Made by a program: the position numbers and the translations under genes. Shown one piece after another: positions 52,304 to 64,000 of a DNA stretch of 64,000 bases. Below the pieces are notes generated by a model, which searched no databases, was not told the origin of the DNA, and saw only the letters and a list, made by a program, of their open reading frames with translations. This DNA comes from Centipeda infelix ATCC 43532 (GTDB lineage: Bacteria; Bacillota; Negativicutes; Selenomonadales; Selenomonadaceae), in the NCBI RefSeq assembly GCF_000234095.1, contig NZ_JH376800.1:363274-427273 (forward strand), written 5' to 3'. Position 1 is the stretch's first letter, and every line of letters starts with the position of its first letter.

Positions 52304-53063
52304 AGTGCTCATTATAGACGACGAACCCATGCAGCGGCAGGGCATTATGCGCCTGACACCATGGGGGGATTTTGGCGCGGAGGTAATCGGGACGGCGGGC
52401 AGCGGGATGGAGGGCATTCTCCTTGCGCGTGAGCGACATCCAGACGTGCTGATTGTGGACATCAAGATGCCGGGGCTTTCGGGTCTGGACGTGATCGCAC
52501 GCCTGCGCGAAGAGCTGGATGCGGAGTACATCATTCTCTCGGGATACAGCGAGTTTGAATATGCCCAGCAAGCGATTTCTCTCGGGGTATGTGCCTATCT
52601 CCTGAAGCCGCTCGACGACGAGGAGCTTGCCGCTGCCGTGCGTCTTGCAGCAGATCATATCGCGGCACGGCGTCTGCCCATGCAATCACCTGACGCAGCG
52701 GAGGCGGACTACGTCCATCTTGATCTTCCCGCCGAGGAGCCGATTCGTGGCTATCTGCTCCATGCCGTGCGTCACATGGAGGAGCATATGGCAGAGCCGA
52801 TTACCGTTCGTGAGGTCGCGGATGAGCTCGGTCTCAGTGTAAGCTATGTTCACAAGCTTTTTGCGCGCTGCGGAACTTCGTTCAGTGCATATCTGACAGA
52901 TTGTCGTCTGCGTCGTGCTGGGCAGCTGCTGCGCGAGAGCGACGAGAAGATCTACGCGGTCGCCGCGGCGTGCGGCTATCAGGACACACGCTATTTCAGC
53001 AAAATTTTTCAAAAACACATGGGGGTCAAGCCGACGGAATACCGTCATAGAAAAAATCTATAA
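52296..53063 (+). CDS. Response regulator, YesN type (REC plus AraC HTH)
   Basis: A 255-residue regulator. The receiver domain has DDE at residues 8-10, phospho-acceptor D55 (VDIKMPG) and YLLKPLDDEEL. The C-terminal AraC/XylS domain contains two helix-turn-helix units (TVREVADELGLSVSYVHKLFA; AVAAACGYQDTRYFSKIFQKHMG). It is the partner of the overlapping kinase. Targets are unknown; the adjacent binding-protein gene is the obvious candidate. Confidence 0.9.
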   Translation: MIKVLIIDDEPMQRQGIMRLTPWGDFGAEVIGTAGSGMEGILLARERHPDVLIVDIKMPGLSGLDVIARLREELDAEYIILSGYSEFEYAQQAISLGVCAYLLKPLDDEELAAAVRLAADHIAARRLPMQSPDAAEADYVHLDLPAEEPIRGYLLHAVRHMEEHMAEPITVREVADELGLSVSYVHKLFARCGTSFSAYLTDCRLRRAGQLLRESDEKIYAVAAACGYQDTRYFSKIFQKHMGVKPTEYRHRKNL

Positions 53064-53162
53064 GGGGTTTTATGAAAAGACTGGTAAAACACAAAAAAAT
53101 GGTGTAATATAATAATTGTTATTGGGTAGTAATTTGTACGTGAGATAGACTTCCTGATACAT

Positions 53163-53197
53163 CTGTGTATTATAGATCAAAGCTGTGTATTATTGAT
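53163..53197 (+). promoter_or_regulatory. Paired 15-bp direct repeats before the rubredoxin gene
   Basis: CTGTGTATTATAGAT (53163-53177) and CTGTGTATTATTGAT (53183-53197) differ at one base and are 20 bases apart, near two helical turns. They lie directly before the RBS. They may be a tandem operator or the product of a short duplication. Confidence 0.45.
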
Positions 53198-53211
53198 GAG
53201 GAGGGTTTCTT

Positions 53212-53373
53212 ATGAAGACATGGGTTTGTACAGTTTGCGGCTGGGTCTACGATGAGGCGGCCGGGGATGCCGACTACGATCTGGCTCCCGGTGTAGCTTT
53301 TGAGGATCTGCCGGATGATTTTGTCTGCCCGCTCTGCGGTGTGGACAAGTCTCTGTTCGAGCAGCAGGAGTAG
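53212..53373 (+). CDS. Rubredoxin
   Basis: A 53-residue rubredoxin, a one-iron electron carrier used by anaerobes, often in oxygen and peroxide defence. The iron ligands are in CTVCGW (C6, C9) and CPLCGV (near 40 and 43). Typical [16 protein letters not shown]-type core and length fit the family. The RBS GAGGAGGG is 6 bases before the ATG. It is monocistronic, with a terminator just after. It was missed by length-limited gene lists. Confidence 0.95.
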   Translation: MKTWVCTVCGWVYDEAAGDADYDLAPGVAFEDLPDDFVCPLCGVDKSLFEQQE

Positions 53374-53392
53374 TGCTGCTTTTAGAAGAGCG

Positions 53393-53417
53393 ACCCCGCG
53401 TATGCGGGGTTTTTTTC
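53393..53417 (+). terminator. Intrinsic terminator after rubredoxin
   Basis: ACCCCGC (53393-53399), loop GTAT, GCGGGGT (53404-53410), then a run of T bases. Confidence 0.93.
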
Positions 53418-53449
53418 GTGTCAAGGTATGAGCCTATTTTGAAATGTCT

Positions 53450-53478
53450 TTGCTTTTCGGCGGAAAATCCCGTATAAT
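53450..53478 (+). promoter_or_regulatory. Promoter for the PutP-type symporter
   Basis: TTGCTT (53450-53455) and TATAAT (53473-53478), 17 bases apart, about 35 bases before the TTG start. Confidence 0.7.
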
Positions 53479-53513
53479 AAGCGGCATAGTTTTTTGAGCG
53501 AGGGGTCGTACAT

Positions 53514-54986
53514 TTGGCAGAAAAAATTGAAATTAGCATCATCTTCGTTGTATATATGCTGGTCATGATGGCGATCGGTGTCTACTATTATCGACGGACA
53601 CGCAATATGAGTGACTACTTTCTCGGCAACCGCAAGCTCGGTGCATGGGTCACGTCGATGAGTGCAGAGGCGTCTGATATGTCGGGCTGGATGCTCATGG
53701 GGCTGCCCGGATTCGCCTATATGGCGGGGTTGAATGCAGGGTGGATCGCCTTGGGGCTTGCGCTCGGAACGTGGGCGAACTGGCAGTTCATCGCTGCGCG
53801 TCTGCGCGTCTATACAGAGCTGGCGAACAACTCACTGACACTGCCGGATTTCTTCGAGAATCGTTTTTTTGCGACATCGGGGGCATTGCGCATTGTGCCG
53901 GCGATCTTCATTCTGATTTTCTTTATCCTCTATACGTCCTCGGGCTTTGTGGCTGCAGGGCGTCTCTTCGAGACGATCTTTGCCCTGCCATATTTGACGG
54001 CTCTGTTTGCGGGGGCGGGCGTTGTTGTGTTTTACACGCTTGTCGGCGGATTTCTCGCCGTCTCGCGCACGGACTTCATCCAGGGCGTGATGATGTTCTT
54101 TGCGATCCTTGTTGTGCCTGTGGGCGCGGCAATCATGCTCGGCGGCTTCGGCGCGACGGCGGATCTGATCTACGCGGAGCATGCCTCGTTTTTCTCGCCG
54201 CTCACGAAGGTGGACGGCTCTACGCTCGGGCTCATCGAGTTTGTTTCGCTCATGGCATGGGGCATCGGCTATTTCGGACAGCCGCATATTCTCGTGCGCT
54301 TTATGGCGATTCGCCATGCGGAGGAGCTGCCGCAGGCGACACGGATTGCAATGGCATGGGTGGTGATCTCGCTCTCCGCAGCAATTCTGGTCGGTATGGT
54401 TGGCACGGTCTATTTGAAAACTCCACTTGAGGGAACGGCGGCAGAGACCGTTTTTCTTGCGATGGCGGGGGAACTCTTCCCTCCGGTCATCGCCGGTCTG
54501 ATTCTCGCGGCGGTGCTCGCAGCGATCATGAGTACAGCGTCTGCGCAGCTCCTTGTGGCGGCATCTGCGTTTGCGCAGGACATCTATCGGCGCAGTTTCC
54601 GTCCGCACGCACAGCAGGTGGAGCTGGTTTGGGTGAGTCGTCTCTCGGTGCTCGTGATTGCAGCGGCGGCAATCTACCTCGGCATGAGTCCTGACAATTT
54701 TATCCTCGATATGGTGGCGTATGCATGGGCGGGCTTTGGTGCTGCGTTTGGCCCGGCACTCCTCATGTGCCTGTTTTGGCGGCGTACGACGGAGCGCGGC
54801 GTGCTTGCAGGGATTGTGACGGGCGGTATGACGGTGCTGATCTGGAAGCAGTTCGCACTGTTTGGGCTCTACGAGATTGTACCGGGGTTCATTCTTGGGC
54901 TTCTCGCGATTTACATTGTGAGTAAGCTGGACGCAGAGCCTGCGCCCGAGGTGACGGAGCTCTTTGACCGCGTGGATCGCGCATAG
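53514..54986 (+). CDS. putP: Sodium/proline symporter, PutP family
   Basis: A 490-residue SSS-family transporter with about thirteen membrane segments. Family landmarks: YFLGNRKLGAWVTSMSAEASDMSGWMLMGLPG, FILYTSSGFVAAGRLFE, SRTDFIQG and AAIMSTASAQLLVAAS, which contains the sodium-site Ser residues. It imports proline with Na+. The TTG start at 53514 follows GAGGGG; no better ATG lies near. Monocistronic. Confidence 0.88.
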   Translation: MAEKIEISIIFVVYMLVMMAIGVYYYRRTRNMSDYFLGNRKLGAWVTSMSAEASDMSGWMLMGLPGFAYMAGLNAGWIALGLALGTWANWQFIAARLRVYTELANNSLTLPDFFENRFFATSGALRIVPAIFILIFFILYTSSGFVAAGRLFETIFALPYLTALFAGAGVVVFYTLVGGFLAVSRTDFIQGVMMFFAILVVPVGAAIMLGGFGATADLIYAEHASFFSPLTKVDGSTLGLIEFVSLMAWGIGYFGQPHILVRFMAIRHAEELPQATRIAMAWVVISLSAAILVGMVGTVYLKTPLEGTAAETVFLAMAGELFPPVIAGLILAAVLAAIMSTASAQLLVAASAFAQDIYRRSFRPHAQQVELVWVSRLSVLVIAAAAIYLGMSPDNFILDMVAYAWAGFGAAFGPALLMCLFWRRTTERGVLAGIVTGGMTVLIWKQFALFGLYEIVPGFILGLLAIYIVSKLDAEPAPEVTELFDRVDRA

Positions 54987-55007
54987 TTTTGCATTTGTTA
55001 CTGCATT

Positions 55008-55035
55008 TGTATTTTTTCCGTAATACAATATTATT
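55008..55035 (+). promoter_or_regulatory. Probable promoter for the glyoxalase-family gene
   Basis: TTGTAT (55008-55013) and TATTAT (55030-55035), 16 bases apart. TGCATTTGT occurs twice just upstream and in part of the -35. Confidence 0.45.
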
Positions 55036-55049
55036 TGAGGGAGGAGAAC

Positions 55050-55415
55050 ATGGCATTTACATTTACGCATGTAAACTTTAATGTGCTTGATCTCGCGCGC
55101 AGCATGGATTTCTATGCAAAGGCGTTTGGCTTTCGTGAGAAGCGGCGCCTTGCGGCGGAGGGATTCACGCTCGTCTATCTCTGGGACGGCGCAACGGATT
55201 TTGAGCTGGAACTGACCTATCTGCACGAGCGAACAGAGCCGTACGATCTCGGGGAAAAGGAGTTCCACCTCGCGCTCTACACGGACGATTATGCGGCGGC
55301 GCGGGAAAAACATGCAGAGATGGGCATCATCTGCTACGAGAACGCGGCGATGGGGATTTACTTCGTCGAGGATCCGGATGGATATTGGGTTGAAGTTTTG
55401 CCAAAAAACATGTGA
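55050..55415 (+). CDS. Glyoxalase I-type (VOC family) lyase
   Basis: A 121-residue vicinal-oxygen-chelate protein. The four metal ligands of glyoxalase I can be placed: H in FTHVNFNV, E in DFELELTY, H in EFHLALY and E in YWVEVLP. Length fits bacterial GloA (about 130), which turns the glutathione or bacillithiol adduct of methylglyoxal into a lactoyl thioester. RBS GGGAGGAG precedes ATG 55050. The thiol cofactor in this organism is unknown. Confidence 0.85.
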   Translation: MAFTFTHVNFNVLDLARSMDFYAKAFGFREKRRLAAEGFTLVYLWDGATDFELELTYLHERTEPYDLGEKEFHLALYTDDYAAAREKHAEMGIICYENAAMGIYFVEDPDGYWVEVLPKNM

Positions 55416-55432
55416 CGAAAGCCATTGTTTCG

Positions 55433-55441
55433 TGCTATAAT
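55433..55441 (+). promoter_or_regulatory. Extended -10 promoter for the REC-CheX gene
   Basis: TGCTATAAT, about 42 bases before the ATG at 55483. A TGACGA at 55413 could be a weak -35. Confidence 0.5.
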
Positions 55442-55482
55442 AACGGATGGATAAAGTGATCCGTAAAAGAGGGTGAAGTTGT

Positions 55483-56346
55483 ATGGGGAAATTACGGGTG
55501 CTGATCGTGGATGACTCTAAGATCAGCCGCGTGATGATTGCCGAGAATTTAAGGGATACGGATTTCGAGGTCTGCGGCATGGCGGCGGATGCGGTGGAGG
55601 CCCTTCGTCTTTACGCAGAGTTGCGCCCGGATCTCGTGACGATGGATATGAATCTGCCCGATGCGAATGGTCTGGAGTGCAGCAGGCGGATTTTGACCGT
55701 AGATTCCGATGCGAAGATCCTGATGATCAGTGCGATGAAGGATCTGAATCTCATCACGCAGGGAAAGGCGATCGGGATTCGTGCGTTTTTGCAAAAGCCG
55801 GCGGCAAAGTCCGATCTGGTGGACACGCTCCATCTGATCTGTGAGTCGGCGGCAAGCCAGGAGTCGGTCTTTCGTGAGCTTTATGCCAAACCGTTTGCGC
55901 GCGGCCTCCAACAGGGAATTGCGGGGCTTCTCCGCATGGAGGGAGAGACCGAGATCGAGCCGTATGAGCCGCGCTCGCTTGATGTGAGCGGTGCGGCGGT
56001 CATTATCGGCATTACGGGATTCACAACGGGACGTGCGATTCTCTACATGGATGAGCCGATGATCAAGCTGTTTGCAATGCACATGCTTGGGCGTGCGTCT
56101 GTGGAAGAGCTCGATGACGATGAGGCCGTGGATGCCGTAGAGGAGGCCGCGAACATCCTGGCGGGACGTGCCGTCTCGAAGATCAACAACGTACTTGAGG
56201 GAAAGGAACTGCGTTTGACGCCGCCGGGGACGATACGCGGCTCCCAGGTGCATATTGTCAGCCCTCGTATGACGACATTCTGTATCAGTATACGCCTGCC
56301 AATCGGAATGGTGCGGATGAATGTGGGCTTTGCAGAGGGAGAGTAA
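55483..56346 (+). CDS. Receiver domain fused to a CheX-type phosphatase domain
   Basis: A 287-residue protein. Residues 1-120 are a CheY-like receiver with DD at 10-11, D55 (TMDMNLPD) and a conserved Lys in FLQKP. Residues about 135-285 resemble CheX, the CheY-P phosphatase; the catalytic E-x-x-N pair is visible in VEEAANILAG. The fusion may dephosphorylate itself or CheY, acting as a phosphate sink or timer. A stand-alone CheX gene follows after 3 bases. Confidence 0.8.
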   Translation: MGKLRVLIVDDSKISRVMIAENLRDTDFEVCGMAADAVEALRLYAELRPDLVTMDMNLPDANGLECSRRILTVDSDAKILMISAMKDLNLITQGKAIGIRAFLQKPAAKSDLVDTLHLICESAASQESVFRELYAKPFARGLQQGIAGLLRMEGETEIEPYEPRSLDVSGAAVIIGITGFTTGRAILYMDEPMIKLFAMHMLGRASVEELDDDEAVDAVEEAANILAGRAVSKINNVLEGKELRLTPPGTIRGSQVHIVSPRMTTFCISIRLPIGMVRMNVGFAEGE

Positions 56347-56349
56347 TCA

Positions 56350-56814
56350 ATGGATGCAAAACTGATCAATCCTTTTGTGGATGCCTTCACAACGGTGATG
56401 CCGATGTTGGGGTTTCCGGAGCCGACACGAACGAAGCTCTATGCCTCTTCGTCGCGGGTTAAGAGTCTCGGTGTGTCGATGCTGGTCGGATTTACAAAGC
56501 AGATCCGTGGGAATGTCGTCTACAATATGAGTGAAGATACGGCGAAGTTCATCGCGTCTCAGATGATGATGGGGATGCCGGTTGAGGCGTTCGACGAGAT
56601 GGCGCAGAGCGCGATTTCGGAGCTCAGCAATATGCTGACGGCGCACACGGCGACGAACATCACAGGACTTGGTCTGGACGTAGATATATCTACACCATCG
56701 CTGACGGTCGGAAAGGACTTCGAGGTCAAGATCAGCGACGGGCAGTATCTCGTCGTGGAGATGAATCTGAGCGGTCAGCTGGTGGATTTGGCGATCGCTG
56801 TTGATCAGAATTAG
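56350..56814 (+). CDS. cheX: CheX-type chemotaxis phosphatase
   Basis: A 154-residue CheX. The N-terminus INPFVDAFTTVMPMLG and the active pair in SAISELSNMLTAHT (E-x-x-N) match the family, which removes phosphate from CheY. It is operonic with the REC-CheX fusion. The TAG stop (56812-56814) is completed by the first base of MITE-like copy 4. Confidence 0.85.
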   Translation: MDAKLINPFVDAFTTVMPMLGFPEPTRTKLYASSSRVKSLGVSMLVGFTKQIRGNVVYNMSEDTAKFIASQMMMGMPVEAFDEMAQSAISELSNMLTAHTATNITGLGLDVDISTPSLTVGKDFEVKISDGQYLVVEMNLSGQLVDLAIAVDQN

Positions 56815-56976
56815 GGAATCGCTGATAAAATGAAGTCCGTCGGATTGGTGCAGATTTTTTGTCCTGTCAAGGAGACAAACCGGACGCATAGCAAAAGCTA
56901 TGTGGAGGAGTTGTCGACATAGACAGGGCAAAAAAGATGTGCTAAGACGGCGTGGCTGAATTTATCAGTGCTTCCC
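56814..56976 (+). mobile_element. MITE-like element, copy 4 (diverged)
   Basis: A 163-base copy with TA at 56812-56813 and 56977-56978. It differs from copies 1-3 at many positions, but the inner stem is kept by paired changes: GTCCTGTC pairs with GACAGGGC, where copy 1 has GTCCGAACA with TGTGCGGGC. It forms the stop codon of cheX and the leader of the DUF1934 gene. Confidence 0.85.
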
Positions 56977-57017
56977 TAGGCTGTGCAGGACACACTTTTT
57001 ATCGGAGGGAGTATTCG

Positions 57018-57449
57018 ATGAAGGGTGCGGAGCAGGTACGTGTCTTCCTGGACGGGAGACAGGTGGATGCTGCTGGCGAGGAGAGCCGCATTGCGCTGTC
57101 CGTTACCGGACGGCGTTTTTTGCGTGGAGAGAGCCGTTATGTGAGCTATGATGACAGCGAGCTCATCGAGGGGGCAGTCGTTCCCTCTGTGCTGCGGATC
57201 AGTGATGCAGGCATCATGCTCCAGCGGCGCGGTGTTGTGCGCTATGCGCAGCATTTCGCCGCAGGGGAGGAGCGTACGAGCAACTACCGTACGCCATACG
57301 GTACGTTCCTCATCAAGACGCTGACGCGCCGCCTCCGTCTCCGCGTGTTCCCGGATGGGCGTGAGGAGGCATATATCTTCTATACGCTCTATGTGGACGG
57401 TGTGCGGCAGAGCGACAATACGTTGGAAATACGAATTGAGCCGATGTAA
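57018..57449 (+). CDS. DUF1934 (YwiB-like) protein
   Basis: A 143-residue beta-barrel-type protein of the DUF1934 family. Visible strands include GVVRYAQHFAAGEERTSNYRTPYGTFLIKTLTRRLRLRV. In Bacillus the same family (ywiB) lies directly before argS, and here it does too. Function unknown; the calycin-like fold suggests small-molecule binding. RBS GGAGGGAG fixes ATG 57018. Confidence 0.83.
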   Translation: MKGAEQVRVFLDGRQVDAAGEESRIALSVTGRRFLRGESRYVSYDDSELIEGAVVPSVLRISDAGIMLQRRGVVRYAQHFAAGEERTSNYRTPYGTFLIKTLTRRLRLRVFPDGREEAYIFYTLYVDGVRQSDNTLEIRIEPM

Positions 57450-57465
57450 AGGAGAATCAATCAAG

Positions 57466-59124
57466 GTGGATATAAAACAGCAGATGGAACAGGCACTCAT
57501 ACGCGCTGTGGAAGCGGCTGCAGCGGAGGGCGTCCTGCCCGAGGGCGCGGCACTGCCGCCTGTTCTTCTGGAAGAGCCCCCGGAAAAGGAACTGGGCGAT
57601 TTTGCGACGAACTTCGCCATGCAGTCGGCGCGTGTCTTTCGTCAGTCCCCGCAGAAGATTGCTGCGGCGATTCGGGATCGCCTTACGGGCGACTGGCTCG
57701 ATCATGCGGAGGTCGCAGGCCCCGGTTTCCTCAATCTCTACCTCAAAAAGACGGTGCTTTCGGACACCCTGCGCGCTGTGCTTGCGGCGGGGGAGGAATT
57801 CGGCACGCTGCCGCCCAACGGCGCGCCGCGCATCCAGGTGGAGTATGTCAGTGCGAATCCGACAGGACCTCTGCACGTCGGGCACGGGCGCGGGGCGGCA
57901 GTCGGTTCGGCACTTGTGAAACTCCTGCGCACGGCGGGTTATACGGTGGACAGTGAGTACTATGTCAACGATGCGGGCAACCAGATGAATCTGCTCGCTG
58001 TGTCGGTGAATGCGCGCTATCTGGAACTGCTGGGAAAGCCCGTGGAGTTCCCCGAGAACGGCTACCACGGGGCGGACATTGTGGAGACGGCGCAGCGCAT
58101 CATCGACCGTGACGGGGACAAGTATCTCGAACTTCCCGAGGAGGAGCGTCTGAAGCTGTTTCAGGATGTCGCCTATCGTGAGAAGCTCGCAGCACTTGAG
58201 GAGGATCTCGCGGATTTCGGCGTGACGTTCGACCGCTGGTACAGCGAGCGCACGCTGCATCCCGATGCTGTGCGGCGTGTTGTGGACGTGCTCCTCGAAC
58301 GCGGCACGGCATATGAGAAGGACGGGGCGGTCTGGCTGCGCTCGACGGACTACGGCGACGATAAGGATCGCGTCATTTTCCGCGACAACGGTGTTCCGAC
58401 CTATCTCGCAGCGGACATTGCCTACCATGATGATAAATACAGGCGCGGTTACGGCCGCCTCATCAACATCTGGGGCGCGGATCACCACGGTTATGTCGCA
58501 CGTGTCAAGGCGGCGATGGCGGCACTCGGACACGATCCCGAGGAGCTGACGGTGCTGCTCCTGCAGATGGTGAGCCTCTATCGGGACGGTGCCCTCGTGA
58601 AGCTGAGCAAGCGCACGGGCGAGACGGTCACGCTGCGTGAGCTGATGGAGGAGGTTGGCGTCGATGCAGCGCGCTATTTCTTCCTCATGCGCTCACTGGA
58701 CAGCCAGCTCGACTTCGATCTTGACCTTGCGACGAAGAAGTCGAATGAAAACCCCGTGTACTACATCCAGTACGCACATGCGCGCATTTCCAGCATCTTC
58801 CGCCAGGCGGACGAGGCGGGGATTGCCGTGCGGGACGGAGTGGAGTTGGAACTTCTGACGGACGAGACGGAGATTGCGCTCATCAAGAAGATCGCCGCCT
58901 ATCCCGAGGAGATCGCGCGTGCGGCGGCGGAGTTTGCACCGCAGCGCATTGCGCGCTACAGTCACGAACTGGCGGGCGCATTCCATTCGTTTTACAACAA
59001 ATGCCGCATTGTCGGACAGGAGCCGCCGCTTGCCTCGGCGCGCCTTGCCCTCGTGCTGGCAGCGGGGCGCGTGATCCGTCACAGCCTCGGTGTACTCGGT
59101 GTTTCGGCGCCGGAGAAGATGTAA
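57466..59124 (+). CDS. argS: Arginyl-tRNA synthetase
   Basis: A 552-residue class I synthetase. HIGH is in ANPTGPLHVGHGRGAAVG (near residue 138), the KMSKS equivalent is KLSKRTGE (near 378), and a C-terminal anticodon-binding DALR domain ends the protein. The GTG start at 57466 has AAAGGAG about 11 bases upstream; ATG 57484 is a possible alternative without a good RBS. Fits the gene order DUF1934-argS-rpoE-pyrG. Confidence 0.95.
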   Translation: MDIKQQMEQALIRAVEAAAAEGVLPEGAALPPVLLEEPPEKELGDFATNFAMQSARVFRQSPQKIAAAIRDRLTGDWLDHAEVAGPGFLNLYLKKTVLSDTLRAVLAAGEEFGTLPPNGAPRIQVEYVSANPTGPLHVGHGRGAAVGSALVKLLRTAGYTVDSEYYVNDAGNQMNLLAVSVNARYLELLGKPVEFPENGYHGADIVETAQRIIDRDGDKYLELPEEERLKLFQDVAYREKLAALEEDLADFGVTFDRWYSERTLHPDAVRRVVDVLLERGTAYEKDGAVWLRSTDYGDDKDRVIFRDNGVPTYLAADIAYHDDKYRRGYGRLINIWGADHHGYVARVKAAMAALGHDPEELTVLLLQMVSLYRDGALVKLSKRTGETVTLRELMEEVGVDAARYFFLMRSLDSQLDFDLDLATKKSNENPVYYIQYAHARISSIFRQADEAGIAVRDGVELELLTDETEIALIKKIAAYPEEIARAAAEFAPQRIARYSHELAGAFHSFYNKCRIVGQEPPLASARLALVLAAGRVIRHSLGVLGVSAPEKM

Positions 59125-59173
59125 GGAAGTGCGGATCATCAGTGTTCCGTAACTCTCTGAAAGGAGCGTATTC

Positions 59174-64000
<4,827 letters not shown>

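Overview
The window reads as chromosome of a diderm Firmicute of the class Negativicutes, most likely Selenomonas or a close relative. It is GC-rich. It combines outer-membrane machinery (TonB, TonB-dependent receptors, a giant autotransporter) with Firmicute-type gene order such as DUF1934-argS-rpoE(delta)-pyrG. This assignment is inferred from gene content; no rRNA or other marker is present.

Region 1 (1-20.8 kb) is an accessory locus built around a tetrapyrrole or corrinoid. In order it encodes a ChlI/BchI-type AAA+ subunit, a ChlD/BchD-type subunit, the cobamide-remodelling hydrolase CbiZ, a CobN/BchH-type large chelatase subunit, and three nitrogenase-like proteins (NifH-, NifD- and NifK-like). 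After an extended -10 promoter follow a lipoprotein binding protein, an ABC ATPase, a FecCD/BtuC-type permease, TonB, a TonB-dependent receptor, a TIM-barrel protein that may be the remodelling enzyme CbiR, and a second receptor behind a cobalamin riboswitch. A three-subunit chelatase beside a three-subunit nitrogenase-like reductase is the same pairing used in chlorophyll synthesis (BchHID with BchLNB or BchXYZ). Here it lies in a non-photosynthetic anaerobe next to corrinoid uptake and salvage genes. This is the best candidate in the window for an undescribed system.

Region 2 (20.8-29.5 kb) has a second, shorter cobalamin riboswitch with a long-range terminator. It precedes a 2736-residue autotransporter made of five similar modules, a proline-rich tandem repeat and a C-terminal beta-barrel. 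B12 control of an autotransporter is unusual.

Region 3 (29.5-45.7 kb) is mixed: a YbjN-like protein, a soluble PAS chemoreceptor, an acetyltransferase, a polar amino-acid ABC permease and ATPase, an EamA transporter, an FtsZ paralogue with an altered tubulin signature, an HD hydrolase, glnS, an ArsB-type permease, a DUF1848 protein, a zinc-ribbon protein, an amino-acid binding lipoprotein, the reverse-strand pair uraA-rluA, and a DUF2156 protein.

Region 4 (45.7-64 kb) holds leuA, uvrC, an iron-type binding lipoprotein beside a YesM/YesN-type two-component system, a rubredoxin, a PutP symporter, a glyoxalase-family protein, a REC-CheX fusion with CheX, DUF1934, argS, rpoE, pyrG and the start of mfd, which runs off the window.

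Four full copies (about 163 bp) and two fragments of a MITE-like element with imperfect terminal inverted repeats and TA flanks are scattered through the window. Two copies supply the last base of the upstream gene's stop codon. No tRNA, rRNA, CRISPR array or transposase gene was seen.
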